Of a stretch of DNA of 64,000 nt, positions 9,445 through 18,421 are shown one piece after another. Numbering within the stretch: position 1 is the first letter of the stretch; each line of letters starts with the position of its first letter. Source of the stretch: S5-A14a sp050908895 (GTDB lineage Bacteria > Bacillota > Clostridia > Peptostreptococcales > Anaerovoracaceae); NCBI GenBank assembly GCA_050908895.1, contig CP171222.1, forward strand, positions 1,674,001 to 1,738,000. Reading direction: 5' to 3'. The notes under the pieces were generated by a model. It was not told where the DNA came from and did no database searches. It worked only from the letters and a program-made list of their open reading frames with translations. A program made the position numbers and the translations under genes.

Positions 9445-10185
9445 CTAAAAAATCCCAATGATTTTCTTTACTATCTCGGATTTAATTTCTATTTCACAAC
9501 TGTTAATTTTAATTTTTTCTATAATTTCTCCTTTATCCATAACAAAAACTTCATCACAAATGTAATAACACAAATCAAAATCATGGGATATAAATATATA
9601 TGTCAATCCTAGCTTTTCTTTTAGATTTCCAAGGAGTTCCAAAATTTGTTTTTGCACTATATAATCAAGTCCACTTAAAGATTCATCGAATATAATAATT
9701 TTAGGGTTATTTATAAGCGCCCTGCCAATACATAATCTTTGTAATTGTCCCCCACTTAAACTAGTTGCCATTCTGTTAAGCTCCACTTTTTCCAAACCAA
9801 CCATTTCTAGGATTCTATTACATTCTTGTATTTGCTCCTCTTTAGAATATGAACAATAATTTATTTTTAATGGTTCCAATAGAACATCACTAACTTTAAA
9901 TTTAGGATTTACAGCACCTAAAGCATTTTGAAAAATAATGGACATTTCACTTTTGAATTTTTTTCTTTGTTTTATATTCATAGATTTATAAGCAATATTA
10001 TTCCAATAAATTTCTCCATTCTCAAAAGGTTCAAGGCCTATCAAAAGTCTTGCTAATGTACTCTTCCCCGAACCGCTCTCTCCCATAATTCCTATACTGG
10101 TATTAGGAATTATTTCAATATTTATATTTCGCAACACTGGACTATTTCCATAATCTTTATATATATTTTCTATTTTCAGACTCAT
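9445..10185 (-). CDS. nikE: Nickel/peptide-type ABC transporter ATP-binding protein NikE-like
   Basis: 246 aa. One of two ATPases of an Opp/Nik-family importer. Walker A GESGSGKST at residues 35-43, signature LSGGQLQR and Walker B IIIFDES are all present. The short length, without the C-terminal extension of DppF/OppF, matches NikE-type subunits. Its start overlaps the nikD stop by one base (10185), so the two ATPases are made together. The substrate assignment comes from the linked binding protein, not from this gene. Confidence 0.82.
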   Translation of the reverse strand: MSLKIENIYKDYGNSPVLRNINIEIIPNTSIGIMGESGSGKSTLARLLIGLEPFENGEIYWNNIAYKSMNIKQRKKFKSEMSIIFQNALGAVNPKFKVSDVLLEPLKINYCSYSKEEQIQECNRILEMVGLEKVELNRMATSLSGGQLQRLCIGRALINNPKIIIFDESLSGLDYIVQKQILELLGNLKEKLGLTYIFISHDFDLCYYICDEVFVMDKGEIIEKIKINSCEIEIKSEIVKKIIGIF

Positions 10186-10973
10186 TATTTTGATCCTTTA
10201 CGATTAAATTGTCTTAGTTCTCTAGCTTCCATCAAAAGTTTTACATACTCAGTTTTGGGATTTAGAAAGATTTCTTCAACATCACCTTGTTCTATAATCT
10301 TACCGGATTTGAGTACTATAACCTCATCTGCCAGATTTTTTATCAAATCAAAATCATGAGATATAACAATAAGCCTTGTCCCTTTTACCTTACATTTTTT
10401 TAACATTTTCATCACATTCTGAGTGTTGTAATAGTCCAAAGCAGATGTAGGCTCATCCGCAATTATAGTGTGAGGTCTTAGTTCCATCATCATGGCAATC
10501 ATAATCCTTTGTAGCATTCCTCCACTTAATTGAAAAGGATATTTATCCAAGATACTATCCACATCTTCTAATTTAAAATCCGTCAAAGCAGACTTAAACC
10601 TTATTGCAGCATCCTGTTTTGTCATTGAAAATTTCCCCCTAAGAAGCTCCATGCCATGAGATTTTATTTTCTGGATTTCATTAAAGAGTGCAAAAGGATT
10701 CTGGGCTATATAGGCAATTTTGTGCCCTCTATAATATTTCCATTCCCTTTTTGTCAAATCCATTAAATTATCACCATCAATCTGAATTTTTCCATTAACT
10801 ACCGCATTACTAGGCATTTTACCTACAAAAAGCTTTAATAAAATACTTTTTCCGCTGCCACTCTCCCCTATAACACCAATAGATTTATTACCGGCAATAT
10901 CAATATTGATATCTTTTAAGAGATTCTTTTCACCCAGTTTCATATTTAAACCGTCTATAACAACTTCTCTCAT
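10185..10973 (-). CDS. nikD: Nickel/peptide-type ABC transporter ATP-binding protein NikD-like
   Basis: 262 aa. Walker A GESGSGKS at residues 36-43, signature LSGGMLQR, Walker B TIIADEPTSALD. It lacks the OppD/DppD C-terminal domain, as NikD does. It pairs with the ATPase immediately downstream and with the two permeases upstream, whose end it overlaps by 4 bases. The Q-loop AQNPFALFNEIQKI is intact, so it should be active. Confidence 0.82.
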   Translation of the reverse strand: MREVVIDGLNMKLGEKNLLKDINIDIAGNKSIGVIGESGSGKSILLKLFVGKMPSNAVVNGKIQIDGDNLMDLTKREWKYYRGHKIAYIAQNPFALFNEIQKIKSHGMELLRGKFSMTKQDAAIRFKSALTDFKLEDVDSILDKYPFQLSGGMLQRIMIAMMMELRPHTIIADEPTSALDYYNTQNVMKMLKKCKVKGTRLIVISHDFDLIKNLADEVIVLKSGKIIEQGDVEEIFLNPKTEYVKLLMEARELRQFNRKGSK

Positions 10974-11776
10974 ATTCTTATATTTTCCTTTTTCTCGAAA
11001 TATTCTCCCAATAAATTGAAAGTTAGAACCGTTATTAATATCGCAACCCCGGGATAAATTGTCATACCCGGAATACTTCTAAAATATGCCTTTGCATCGT
11101 TAAGCATCATTCCCCATTCAGCGACATTCGGTTGAACTCCTATTCCAAGGAAAGAAAATCCCGAAATCATTAAGACTATTTCTCCAATATTCATAAGGGC
11201 AACAATCAAAACCGGTTTAATTACAAACGGTAGTACATGAGTTTTTAAAATGTATAAAGAAGATGCACCCATTGTTTTAGCAAAAAGAACATACTCAGTT
11301 TCTTTAACCGTGAAAACCATGTTTCTGACTATTCTTGCATAATATACCCACCCCACCGACGAAACAGCTATTATTATATTTCCAATTCCTTGTCCTAAAA
11401 TTCCTGCAAATGATAGAGATAATAGAAAGGTTGGAAAAGACATTATTATATTAGTAAGCCACGTGAAGCAAGCCTCTGCTTTTCCACCATACCAGCCAAC
11501 AGCAAGACCAATAGGTAAGCCAATAATCAAATTTAAAAATATAATAGCTGATGAAATTGATAAGGATAATCTAGTTCCATATATTAGCCTGGATAAAATG
11601 TCACGTCCCATATGATCTGTTCCCAAAAGATGTTTTTTTGATGACATCATTAGCTTATTGGATAATTCAACATGTTCTGCATCATAGGGAGATAAGAGAG
11701 GTGCAAATATTGCAATAAGTATCAACAAAATAGCTAATGATAATAAAATATAAAATATAATTTTTCTGTTTTTCAT
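10970..11776 (-). CDS. nikC: Nickel/peptide-type ABC transporter permease NikC-like
   Basis: 268 aa with six predicted membrane helices and the DppC/NikC N-terminal pattern LLSPYDAEHVEL followed by LGTDHMGRDILSRLIYGTRLSL. The cytoplasmic coupling (EAA-like) loop is AKTMGASSLYILKTHVLP. It follows nikB by one base and overlaps nikD by 4. It forms the membrane pore together with the NikB-like protein. Confidence 0.85.
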   Translation of the reverse strand: MKNRKIIFYILLSLAILLILIAIFAPLLSPYDAEHVELSNKLMMSSKKHLLGTDHMGRDILSRLIYGTRLSLSISSAIIFLNLIIGLPIGLAVGWYGGKAEACFTWLTNIIMSFPTFLLSLSFAGILGQGIGNIIIAVSSVGWVYYARIVRNMVFTVKETEYVLFAKTMGASSLYILKTHVLPFVIKPVLIVALMNIGEIVLMISGFSFLGIGVQPNVAEWGMMLNDAKAYFRSIPGMTIYPGVAILITVLTFNLLGEYFEKKENIRI

Positions 11777-11777
11777 A

Positions 11778-12731
11778 TTATCTTGCCTCTATTCTCATTC
11801 TAGGGTTCAATCTATAAACAAGTTTCTGTGTTCCACCATTGATGACTACAGACATAATGCCAAATAGCATTAGGTATCCTTGAATAAGTGGTAAGTCACC
11901 GTTTTTTACAGCTAGAACAAACATTCTTCCAAGACCCGGCCAAGAAAAAACTTCTTCAACAAGTACACTGCCAGAAATAAGATACATTACATTTGAACTC
12001 AACACCGTAACTACAGGAATCATAATATTTCTAACAACATGATTCCAAAGCACATATTTTTTTTCTACACCACGAATTAAGGCATTTTCCACATGAGGTT
12101 TGACCATTTCTTCTAGCATCACTTTCCTAATAAAAAGACTCGTTTGTCCAAGGAGGGGTATCATAAGACATATAGAAGGCAATATATAGTTGAATACCTC
12201 TCCACGACCTGAACTTGGCAAAATCTGAAGCTTAACGGAAAACACTAATAAAAGTATGTATCCTAGCCAAAATACAGGAATAGAAACAAATAAAAATGCT
12301 AGTATCTGCACTGCTAAATCAATAAATTTTCCATTATACAACGCGCCGACAAATCCCATTATCCATGATACTATCAAAAGAATTACAAAAGCTACTACGC
12401 CCAGTTCGATAGTTGCCCCGGCTGACGCAAGAATCACACTCATTACCGGCTTTTTCTGAGAATAAGACATCCCAAAGTCTCCTTGTATAGCGTTCTTTAA
12501 CCATATTATATATTGTTCAGGCAACGTTTTATCCAAATTTAAAATATTACGAGCATGCTCAACAGTTCTGTCAGTAACTCCTATATTTGTCGCTCTTAAA
12601 TAATTTACGGCAGGATCTCCCGGCTGTGCCTTTACCATTCCAAATGTAAAAACAGATATCAATATCAATGTAGAAAGAAGTAGTATTATTTCCTTTAATA
12701 TGCTAACAAATTGTTTTTTTTTATTTTTCAC
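11778..12731 (-). CDS. nikB: Nickel/peptide-type ABC transporter permease NikB-like
   Basis: 317 aa, six membrane helices, DppB/NikB family. The loop GDPAVNYLRATNIG followed by LNLDKTLPEQYIIWL resembles E. coli NikB (GDPALDYLRLSNL) more closely than DppB as far as I can judge by memory. The conserved VEEVFSWPGLGRM and the DLPLIQGY end motif are present. The spacer to nikA is 60 bases and holds a terminator hairpin, so this gene is probably expressed below the binding protein. Confidence 0.85.
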   Translation of the reverse strand: MKNKKKQFVSILKEIILLLSTLILISVFTFGMVKAQPGDPAVNYLRATNIGVTDRTVEHARNILNLDKTLPEQYIIWLKNAIQGDFGMSYSQKKPVMSVILASAGATIELGVVAFVILLIVSWIMGFVGALYNGKFIDLAVQILAFLFVSIPVFWLGYILLLVFSVKLQILPSSGRGEVFNYILPSICLMIPLLGQTSLFIRKVMLEEMVKPHVENALIRGVEKKYVLWNHVVRNIMIPVVTVLSSNVMYLISGSVLVEEVFSWPGLGRMFVLAVKNGDLPLIQGYLMLFGIMSVVINGGTQKLVYRLNPRMRIEAR

Positions 12732-12740
12732 TTTATCTCC

Positions 12741-12771
12741 AAAAAATGGAATAGTTTAAAAACTATTCCAT
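12741..12771 (-). terminator. Intercistronic terminator/attenuator between nikA and nikB
   Basis: Stem ATGGAATAGTTT / AAACTATTCCAT (12771-12760 with 12757-12746), followed on the minus strand by TTTTTTGG. It sits between the binding-protein gene and the permease gene and would give excess binding protein over the membrane parts. Confidence 0.75.
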
Positions 12772-12791
12772 GTCTTACCAGCATAATTAAA

Positions 12792-14414
12792 TTACTTAAC
12801 CTTCATTGTCTTCCAAACCGGTAGACGATTTTCTTCAGGCATAAATTCCACGTCTTTTAACTCTCCAGCTCTATAAACACTTGTTAATGCTTGATATGTA
12901 ATTGGAATATACACAGCTTCGTCATTCAAGCTGGATAGAACATATTCATACTCAGCCTTCATTTTATCCTTATCAGGTTCAATTAAAAGTTGTTTAATTG
13001 TTTCATCAAGTTTTGTTTTAATAGGAATTCCTTGCTGAGCAGCATAATCAGGACCACCATTATCCGACTTAGCCGCCATTGACTGTAAAAATGCGTGTGG
13101 ATCCCACGGAGCACCCCATGAAAAATTCTGAATTACATCGAAATCCCCTTTTGAAGCATTGGCCCAATGAGCTTTTTCTTCCATTGCTTTTAGCTCTACA
13201 TCCACGCCTATTTTTTTCCACTCACCCTGAATATATTCTCCAACACTTTTATCATTTCCCTTAGAAGCAATATAAGGGAAATAGATATGCAACTTCTCTC
13301 CGGCTTTTTCCCTAATTCCATCAGCACCCTTCTTCCAACCAGCTTCATCCAGCAATTTCTCTGCTTCTTTGAGGTTAAAAGCATACTTTTTAAGCTTTAC
13401 ATTAGTATTTGGTACATTAGGAGCGAAAATTGTATCGGCTGGTTTATCTATTCCACCAAAAATATTTTCTGACACGCTCTTCTTGTCAATTGCATAACTT
13501 AAAGCCTGTCTCACTTTCACATCCTTTAATGCTCCCTTAGTCGTGTTCAATAAAAGTAATCTGGTACTCATAGGCTCTGAAGAGGCTGTAACATACTTCT
13601 TGTCCTTCTTGTATGAATTAAATCTATCTAAGCTGATTAGTCCATTTCCATATACTAAGTCTATATTTCCTGCTTCAAATTCGATGGCCATAGTCTCGTT
13701 ATCTGGGATTACCTTTATCTTAACTTCTTTAGATGCCGGCTTATCACCCCAATAATACTTATTCTGACTATAAATGGCATACTCATTGTTCTTATGCTCT
13801 TTTAAAACCCATGGTCCTGTTCCTATAGGGGCCTTAATGCCTTTAGATGTATCACCATTTACAGGAAATCCCGCATTTCCTAGCATTCTTATAGGTCTTA
13901 TCATTGCAAGATCATACAAAGTGGCTGAATATGCTGTCTTTAAATTAATTTGAAAAGTATACTCATCTATTGCTTTGTATGAGTCCAAAAGCCCGGTAAA
14001 TGCAAACCATTCATGATTTCCTTTATTAGCTTCCGAAAAAATAGCATCAAAATTTTTAACGACATTTGACGAGTTGAAATCTGATCCATCTGAAAATTTT
14101 ACATTTTTTCGCAAATAAAATGTATATGTCTTTCCATCCTTAGAGACATCCCACTTTTCAGCTAAAGAAGGCTTAATTTCGCCTTTCTCGCCATAATACA
14201 CAAGTCCCTCATAAACCATATCCTGTGTTATAAATTGACTTGGCAAATACATATGTGGATTAAGATCTCCCGTAGAATCCTCATTAAATGCCAAAGTAAG
14301 AACCTTATCATCGCCTTTATCTTTTAAGGTATTTCCGCATGCCACTAAAGTAAATACCATCACGCCAATTAAAGTAAAAGTAATCAGCTTTTTAAAATTA
14401 ACTCTCAATCTCAT
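12792..14414 (-). CDS. nikA: NikA-like extracytoplasmic nickel/metal-chelate binding lipoprotein
   Basis: 540 aa, family 5 solute-binding protein. Lipobox LVAC with Cys26 after a hydrophobic signal. Several blocks match E. coli NikA from memory: LNPHMY, IKAPIGTGPWVLKEHKNNEY, IDLVYGNGLISLD, ADTIFAPNVPN and WGAPWDPHAFL. The aligned aromatic and arginine pocket residues are present (W in GNHEWF, R in IRPIR, W in SWGAP), but the position of NikA His416 falls in a different stretch without His. AGGAGG ends two bases before the ATG and eight before a TTG at 14408, so TTG may be the true start. Other chelated metals or peptides are possible substrates. Confidence 0.85.
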   Translation of the reverse strand: MRLRVNFKKLITFTLIGVMVFTLVACGNTLKDKGDDKVLTLAFNEDSTGDLNPHMYLPSQFITQDMVYEGLVYYGEKGEIKPSLAEKWDVSKDGKTYTFYLRKNVKFSDGSDFNSSNVVKNFDAIFSEANKGNHEWFAFTGLLDSYKAIDEYTFQINLKTAYSATLYDLAMIRPIRMLGNAGFPVNGDTSKGIKAPIGTGPWVLKEHKNNEYAIYSQNKYYWGDKPASKEVKIKVIPDNETMAIEFEAGNIDLVYGNGLISLDRFNSYKKDKKYVTASSEPMSTRLLLLNTTKGALKDVKVRQALSYAIDKKSVSENIFGGIDKPADTIFAPNVPNTNVKLKKYAFNLKEAEKLLDEAGWKKGADGIREKAGEKLHIYFPYIASKGNDKSVGEYIQGEWKKIGVDVELKAMEEKAHWANASKGDFDVIQNFSWGAPWDPHAFLQSMAAKSDNGGPDYAAQQGIPIKTKLDETIKQLLIEPDKDKMKAEYEYVLSSLNDEAVYIPITYQALTSVYRAGELKDVEFMPEENRLPVWKTMKVK

Positions 14415-14489
14415 TTCCTCCTAAAAGTATTGTCAACCGTATACAAATAGTCAAAGTTGAAATACTATATCCAAAATAACTACATAAAA

Positions 14490-14518
14490 ATTATACATAA
14501 CATATACACAAAAGTCAA
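14490..14518 (-). promoter_or_regulatory. Promoter of the nik operon
   Basis: Minus strand: -35 TTGACT (14518-14513), 17-base spacer, -10 TATAAT (14495-14490). Transcription would start near 14483, leaving a leader of about 70 bases with a short inverted repeat TCAAC/GTTGA (14435-14455 region) that could be an operator. Confidence 0.75.
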
Positions 14519-14808
14519 TTATTTATAACTTTTTCATATCAGTATATATTTAAATATACGTTTAAATATTTAATTTTTCTTTAAGCATAGAATAAAATTT
14601 TATATTTCTAATGTTGCATTAATATCTTTGATATAGCCGACTAATCACGTATTATATAATTAAATTTCCACAAATATAATATAAACTTTTTGTATATTAA
14701 ATATTTCGCACAACAACCTCATGTTGCATGTTTATTTATACATACATTGAATTTTTACTCTTTGTTAATTTATTAAATAGTCATTTAATATTTAGCCTTA
14801 CATCTCTA
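14519..14808. other. AT-rich divergent intergenic region, possible regulator sites
   Basis: No reading frame of note between the nik and fatty acid transporter promoters. Two copies of ATGTTGCAT lie at 14611-14619 and 14721-14729, 110 bases apart, each within an NATG-TTG-CATN half-palindrome. CAACA...TGTTG forms an inverted repeat around 14711-14725. The rest is A/T runs. Function not known. Confidence 0.35.
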
Positions 14809-14837
14809 TTGACACTTTTATAACAAAGGTATAGAAT
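14809..14837 (+). promoter_or_regulatory. Promoter of the short-chain fatty acid transporter
   Basis: -35 TTGACA (14809-14814), 17-base spacer, -10 TAGAAT (14832-14837). A perfect AAGGAGG (14866-14872) lies five bases before the ATG at 14878. Confidence 0.8.
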
Positions 14838-14877
14838 TATCTCAAGATTATACAGTTCTAATTATAAGGAGGCAAAT

Positions 14878-16236
14878 ATGTTTAAAAAACTGTCTAATGC
14901 ATGTGTGCACATGGTAAACAGGTTCTTGCCTGATCCATTCATTTTCTGCATCATGCTGTCAATTATCGTCTTTATTGTTGCAATGCCCGTCACTATGATG
15001 GGTCCTCTCGAACTTATTGAAAACTGGGGTAACGGATCATGGAATTTGCTGGCATTTTCAATGCAGATGGCACTAGTTTTAGTTCTAGGTAGTGCTATGG
15101 CCCAAGCCCCTGTGGTAAAACGCTTAGTCGCTAGAGTAGCTTCTTTGGCCAAAACTCCCAAACAAGGAATTCTAGTTGTCACTTTCTTTTCTATTATTGC
15201 ATGCTGGGTAAATTGGGGCTTTGGTCTTGTAGTCGGAGCAATCTTAGCAAAGGAAATCGCTAGACAAAGAGAAGGAATAGATTATAGGCTTCTTATAGCA
15301 TCTGCATATTCCGGATTTGTAGTATGGCATGCGGGTTTTTCTGCTTCAATACCACTAGCTTTAGCAACTCCCGGCAAAGAAGCTTTAGTTAAAGCTACCG
15401 GAGGGGCTGTAACTGATGTAATTCCAACAAGCATGACTATTTTTGCGCCATATAATATTGTAATTATTCTTATTGTTTTACTATGTTTACCTTTTATAAA
15501 CGCTGCTATGCATCCTGGCCGAAATGAGGTTGTAACTGTTGACCCATCTTTAATTAAAGAAGAGGTATATATTTACAAAACACCTGTAACCCCTGCCGAA
15601 AAACTTGAGAATAGCTGGATAGTATCTGCTATTATATCTGTTGCAGGCATAGTTTATTTGGTTAGCTTTTTTTCAAAAAACGGCTTTAATTTATCACTCA
15701 ACTTAGTCAACATGATATTCCTCATTTTAGGTATTATATGTCACAAAACACCTATCAATTATGTCCGTGCTATTGCAGAAGCAACTAAAGGTGCTGCTGG
15801 CATCATCATTCAATTTCCATTCTATGCGGGAATCATGGCAATGATGGTTACAGCTAATCCTGATACCGGTGTATCCCTTGCAGGCGCCATATCTGAAGGC
15901 TTTGTGAGTATTTCCAACAGAGTAACATTTCCGCTATTTACATTCTTGTCTGCCGGAATAGTAAATCTATTTGTTCCATCAGGTGGCGGGCAATGGGCAG
16001 TTCAAGGGCCTATTATGATGCCGGCGGGTAAAGCGCTTGGTGTAGATCCATCTCTCACAGGCATGGCTATAGCTTGGGGAGATGCTTGGACTAATATGAT
16101 TCAGCCATTCTGGGCATTACCCGCTCTTGGCATCGCAGGTTTATCAGCTAGAGATATTATGGGATATTGCTTGATTACCCTATTCTTTACAGGAATTGTT
16201 GTTTGTGGTGGATTCCTAATTGTTGGTCTAATTTAA
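14878..16236 (+). CDS. Short-chain fatty acid transporter (AtoE family)
   Basis: 452 aa, all-membrane protein with about ten to twelve helices, family of E. coli AtoE (short-chain fatty acid uptake). Family marks are LPDPFIFCIMLSIIVF near the start, FFSIIACWVNWGFGLVVGAI, WHAGFSASIPLALATPG, and the C-terminal VPSGGGQWAVQGPIMMPA and GDAWTNMIQPFWALP. Alone on the plus strand with its own promoter and terminator. In a fermenter it could move acetate, butyrate or acetoacetate in either direction; the direction is not shown by the sequence. Confidence 0.9.
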   Translation: MFKKLSNACVHMVNRFLPDPFIFCIMLSIIVFIVAMPVTMMGPLELIENWGNGSWNLLAFSMQMALVLVLGSAMAQAPVVKRLVARVASLAKTPKQGILVVTFFSIIACWVNWGFGLVVGAILAKEIARQREGIDYRLLIASAYSGFVVWHAGFSASIPLALATPGKEALVKATGGAVTDVIPTSMTIFAPYNIVIILIVLLCLPFINAAMHPGRNEVVTVDPSLIKEEVYIYKTPVTPAEKLENSWIVSAIISVAGIVYLVSFFSKNGFNLSLNLVNMIFLILGIICHKTPINYVRAIAEATKGAAGIIIQFPFYAGIMAMMVTANPDTGVSLAGAISEGFVSISNRVTFPLFTFLSAGIVNLFVPSGGGQWAVQGPIMMPAGKALGVDPSLTGMAIAWGDAWTNMIQPFWALPALGIAGLSARDIMGYCLITLFFTGIVVCGGFLIVGLI

Positions 16237-16363
16237 AAATAAATATATAACAAATTAAAAGTTTCCACTATAGGGTTCAATTAATTTTTTAATGTTATAT
16301 ACCTTATATACTTAATTTTAATTACTTTATCTGATACATATTTATTTTTGTCTAATTATATTT

Positions 16364-16403
16364 AAAATAGCCACATACCGTATTTAAGGTATGTGGCTAT
16401 TTT
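16364..16403. terminator. Bidirectional intrinsic terminator
   Basis: Perfect 16-bp stem AAAATAGCCACATACC / GGTATGTGGCTATTTT with an eight-base loop and A/T runs on both sides. It serves the transporter on plus and the flavodiiron gene on minus. Confidence 0.9.
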
Positions 16404-16465
16404 ACTATTTTTTCTTATATTAACACTTCTTAATTAAAATTAAGTAGCTACATTACAGTCAACTA

Positions 16466-17662
16466 TTAGTTACAAGCTGCTACCAATTCTCTAGCAAGGT
16501 TATCTGCTTCTTCGAAATTTGATTCTTCAGGATTCCAATTACATTTAGCTTGTGCTTCTATAACATCAAATCCACACTCACCAAGGTGTTTTCTGAGAAT
16601 ATCACATGCTTCTCCCGACCAACCGTAACAACCAAATACTGCTGCTTTCTTGCCTTTGAATCTGCATTCTTTTAAAAATTCAATCCATCCTCCAACCGAC
16701 GAAAGCATATTTTGTGCTACAGTCGGTGAGCCCACTGCAATGGCCTTAGACTTAAATACTTCTGTCATGATATCATTCTTATCATATTGAGAAATATTGA
16801 AAATTTTAACTACAGAGTCCGGACTTTCTTCTTTGAGGGTTTTCGCAATTCTATGAGCTAATTTTTTTGTGCCATCCCACATTGTATCATATACAACTGT
16901 AATCTGATCTTCCTGATAACTATCTGACCATTCTTTATACGCTTGGATTATTTCAGGAATTTGAGATCTCCATATCGCTCCATGAGAAGGACAAATAAGT
17001 TCAATTGGCAAGTTCATTTTATCAAGCTCTACCATCTTATTCTTACACATTTGCGAAAAAGTATTAATAATGTTAGCATAATACTTCATAGCCTCTGACC
17101 ACATATCACAATTATTGGCCTTATCATCAAACATTTCTTCAACTGCATAGTGCTGTCCAAACACATCCATAGAAAACAAAATATTGTCCCCTGTCATAAA
17201 AGTTGCCATACTATCAGGCCAGTGAAGCATTCTCATTTCAATAAACTTAAGTTTCTTTCCATTGCCTATATCAAGCTCATCTCCCGTTTTAACAACCTTA
17301 AAATTCCATTCCGGATGGTGATACTGTCCGATTAATGATTTAACACAATTAGCGGTACAATAAACCGGTACATCAGGGATCTCTGATAATATGGCTTCGA
17401 GAGAACCGCTGTGATCAACTTCTCCATGCTGAGCAATTATATAATCAATTTCTTTTAAATCAATTTCTTTCTTTAGATTGTCAACAAATTCATTCTTATG
17501 TGGGGCCCAAACCGTATCCACCAATACAGTCTTCTCTTCTCTAATAAGGTATGCGTTCTGACTTGAACCTTTACTTACACTGTAATCATGCCCATGAAAC
17601 CACTTAAGTTCCCAGTCAATTTTTCCTACCCAATAAACATTATTTTTAATTTGTTTCAACAT
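16466..17662 (-). CDS. Flavodiiron protein (FprA-type A-flavoprotein, oxygen/NO reductase)
   Basis: 398 aa from the preferred start. The N-terminal metallo-beta-lactamase-like domain has the diiron ligands H79-E81-D83-H84 (HGEVDH), followed by a His in MLHWPDSM, an Asp in FSMDVFG and a His in CPSHGAIW. The C-terminal flavodoxin domain starts near residue 250 (TVVYDTMWDGTKKLA) and binds FMN. Such enzymes reduce O2 to water, or NO to N2O, in strict anaerobes. Frame-open Mets exist 7 and 2 codons upstream, but AAGGAG lies six bases before ATG-TTG-AAA at 17662, so that start is chosen. Confidence 0.93.
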   Translation of the reverse strand: MLKQIKNNVYWVGKIDWELKWFHGHDYSVSKGSSQNAYLIREEKTVLVDTVWAPHKNEFVDNLKKEIDLKEIDYIIAQHGEVDHSGSLEAILSEIPDVPVYCTANCVKSLIGQYHHPEWNFKVVKTGDELDIGNGKKLKFIEMRMLHWPDSMATFMTGDNILFSMDVFGQHYAVEEMFDDKANNCDMWSEAMKYYANIINTFSQMCKNKMVELDKMNLPIELICPSHGAIWRSQIPEIIQAYKEWSDSYQEDQITVVYDTMWDGTKKLAHRIAKTLKEESPDSVVKIFNISQYDKNDIMTEVFKSKAIAVGSPTVAQNMLSSVGGWIEFLKECRFKGKKAAVFGCYGWSGEACDILRKHLGECGFDVIEAQAKCNWNPEESNFEEADNLARELVAACN

Positions 17663-17711
17663 ATCCATCTCCTTACTCTTCATCTATATTTATAGCCTTT
17701 TCACTTATATT

Positions 17712-18413
17712 CTAATCACATAAGTCAGAAGAAATTTTATCCATCAAATCATGAACTATCTCATCAGGATTCTCACCCTCAATATCTAAATTCCCTGTCA
17801 TATAAGGAATAACCGGTCCTAAACTCAACATGTCTGCAATACCTTTTATGTAATCTAATCCAAACGGTTGCCTTAATATATCCCCACCCGATGTAGAAAC
17901 AAAATAGGTTTTCTGTACATTGCATAATCCTTCGAAAAAATTATCTTTTGTTGTAAAGGTTAAGTTAAAAACAACCAGATTCTCTATATATACTTTCAAA
18001 ATTGAAGGAAAAGACATATCCCAACAGGGTGCCGCTATAATCAAAATATCAGCAGACTTCAGTTGATTAGCATATTCAAACATTGGGTTGTCAAATTGCC
18101 CTTTAGCTATCAAGTCATTCCTTTTAAGAATCTTCTCATTATTAAAAGGCTGAATTTTATCTGCATCCAAATAAAGATAATCAACAATTAAACTCAATCT
18201 CAATCCTGCCCATTTTTTCTTTAATTCATTTAACAAATGTCTTGCAACATGCCCTGTCCTGGATTCATTTCCTCTTAAGCACGCGTCTACAAATAAAATC
18301 TTAATTCGTTTCTTATTTTTTAATTTGTTAATATCCATATCGTGCTCATTATACCATTTTTTAAGATTTATTTGTATATTTTTTTCTTTTTTGCTGCTTT
18401 TTCTTAAAAACAT
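17712..18413 (-). CDS. NAD(P)H-dependent flavodoxin-fold oxidoreductase (AzoR/NQO1-like)
   Basis: 233 aa at most. Conserved core starts at KILFVDACLRGNESRTG (about residue 38) with ADILIIAAPCWDMSFPSILKVYIENL, the flavin-binding face of azoreductase/quinone reductase proteins, and VSTSGGD further on. It follows the same direction as the flavodiiron gene, 29 bases upstream of its longest frame, suggesting a joint role in oxidative or electrophile stress. The first 25 residues are unconserved. The ATG at 18413 lies inside the 13-bp repeat flanking the IS30 remnant and has no ribosome site; the Met at 18338 is an alternative start. Confidence 0.75.
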   Translation of the reverse strand: MFLRKSSKKEKNIQINLKKWYNEHDMDINKLKNKKRIKILFVDACLRGNESRTGHVARHLLNELKKKWAGLRLSLIVDYLYLDADKIQPFNNEKILKRNDLIAKGQFDNPMFEYANQLKSADILIIAAPCWDMSFPSILKVYIENLVVFNLTFTTKDNFFEGLCNVQKTYFVSTSGGDILRQPFGLDYIKGIADMLSLGPVIPYMTGNLDIEGENPDEIVHDLMDKISSDLCD

Positions 18414-18420
18414 AACTTAA
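18408..18420. repeat. 13-bp direct repeat, left flank of IS30 remnant
   Basis: AAACATAACTTAA, identical to 19427-19439. Long target duplications are known for some IS30-family members. This copy covers the first possible start codon of the downstream oxidoreductase. Confidence 0.75.
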
Positions 18421-18421
18421 T

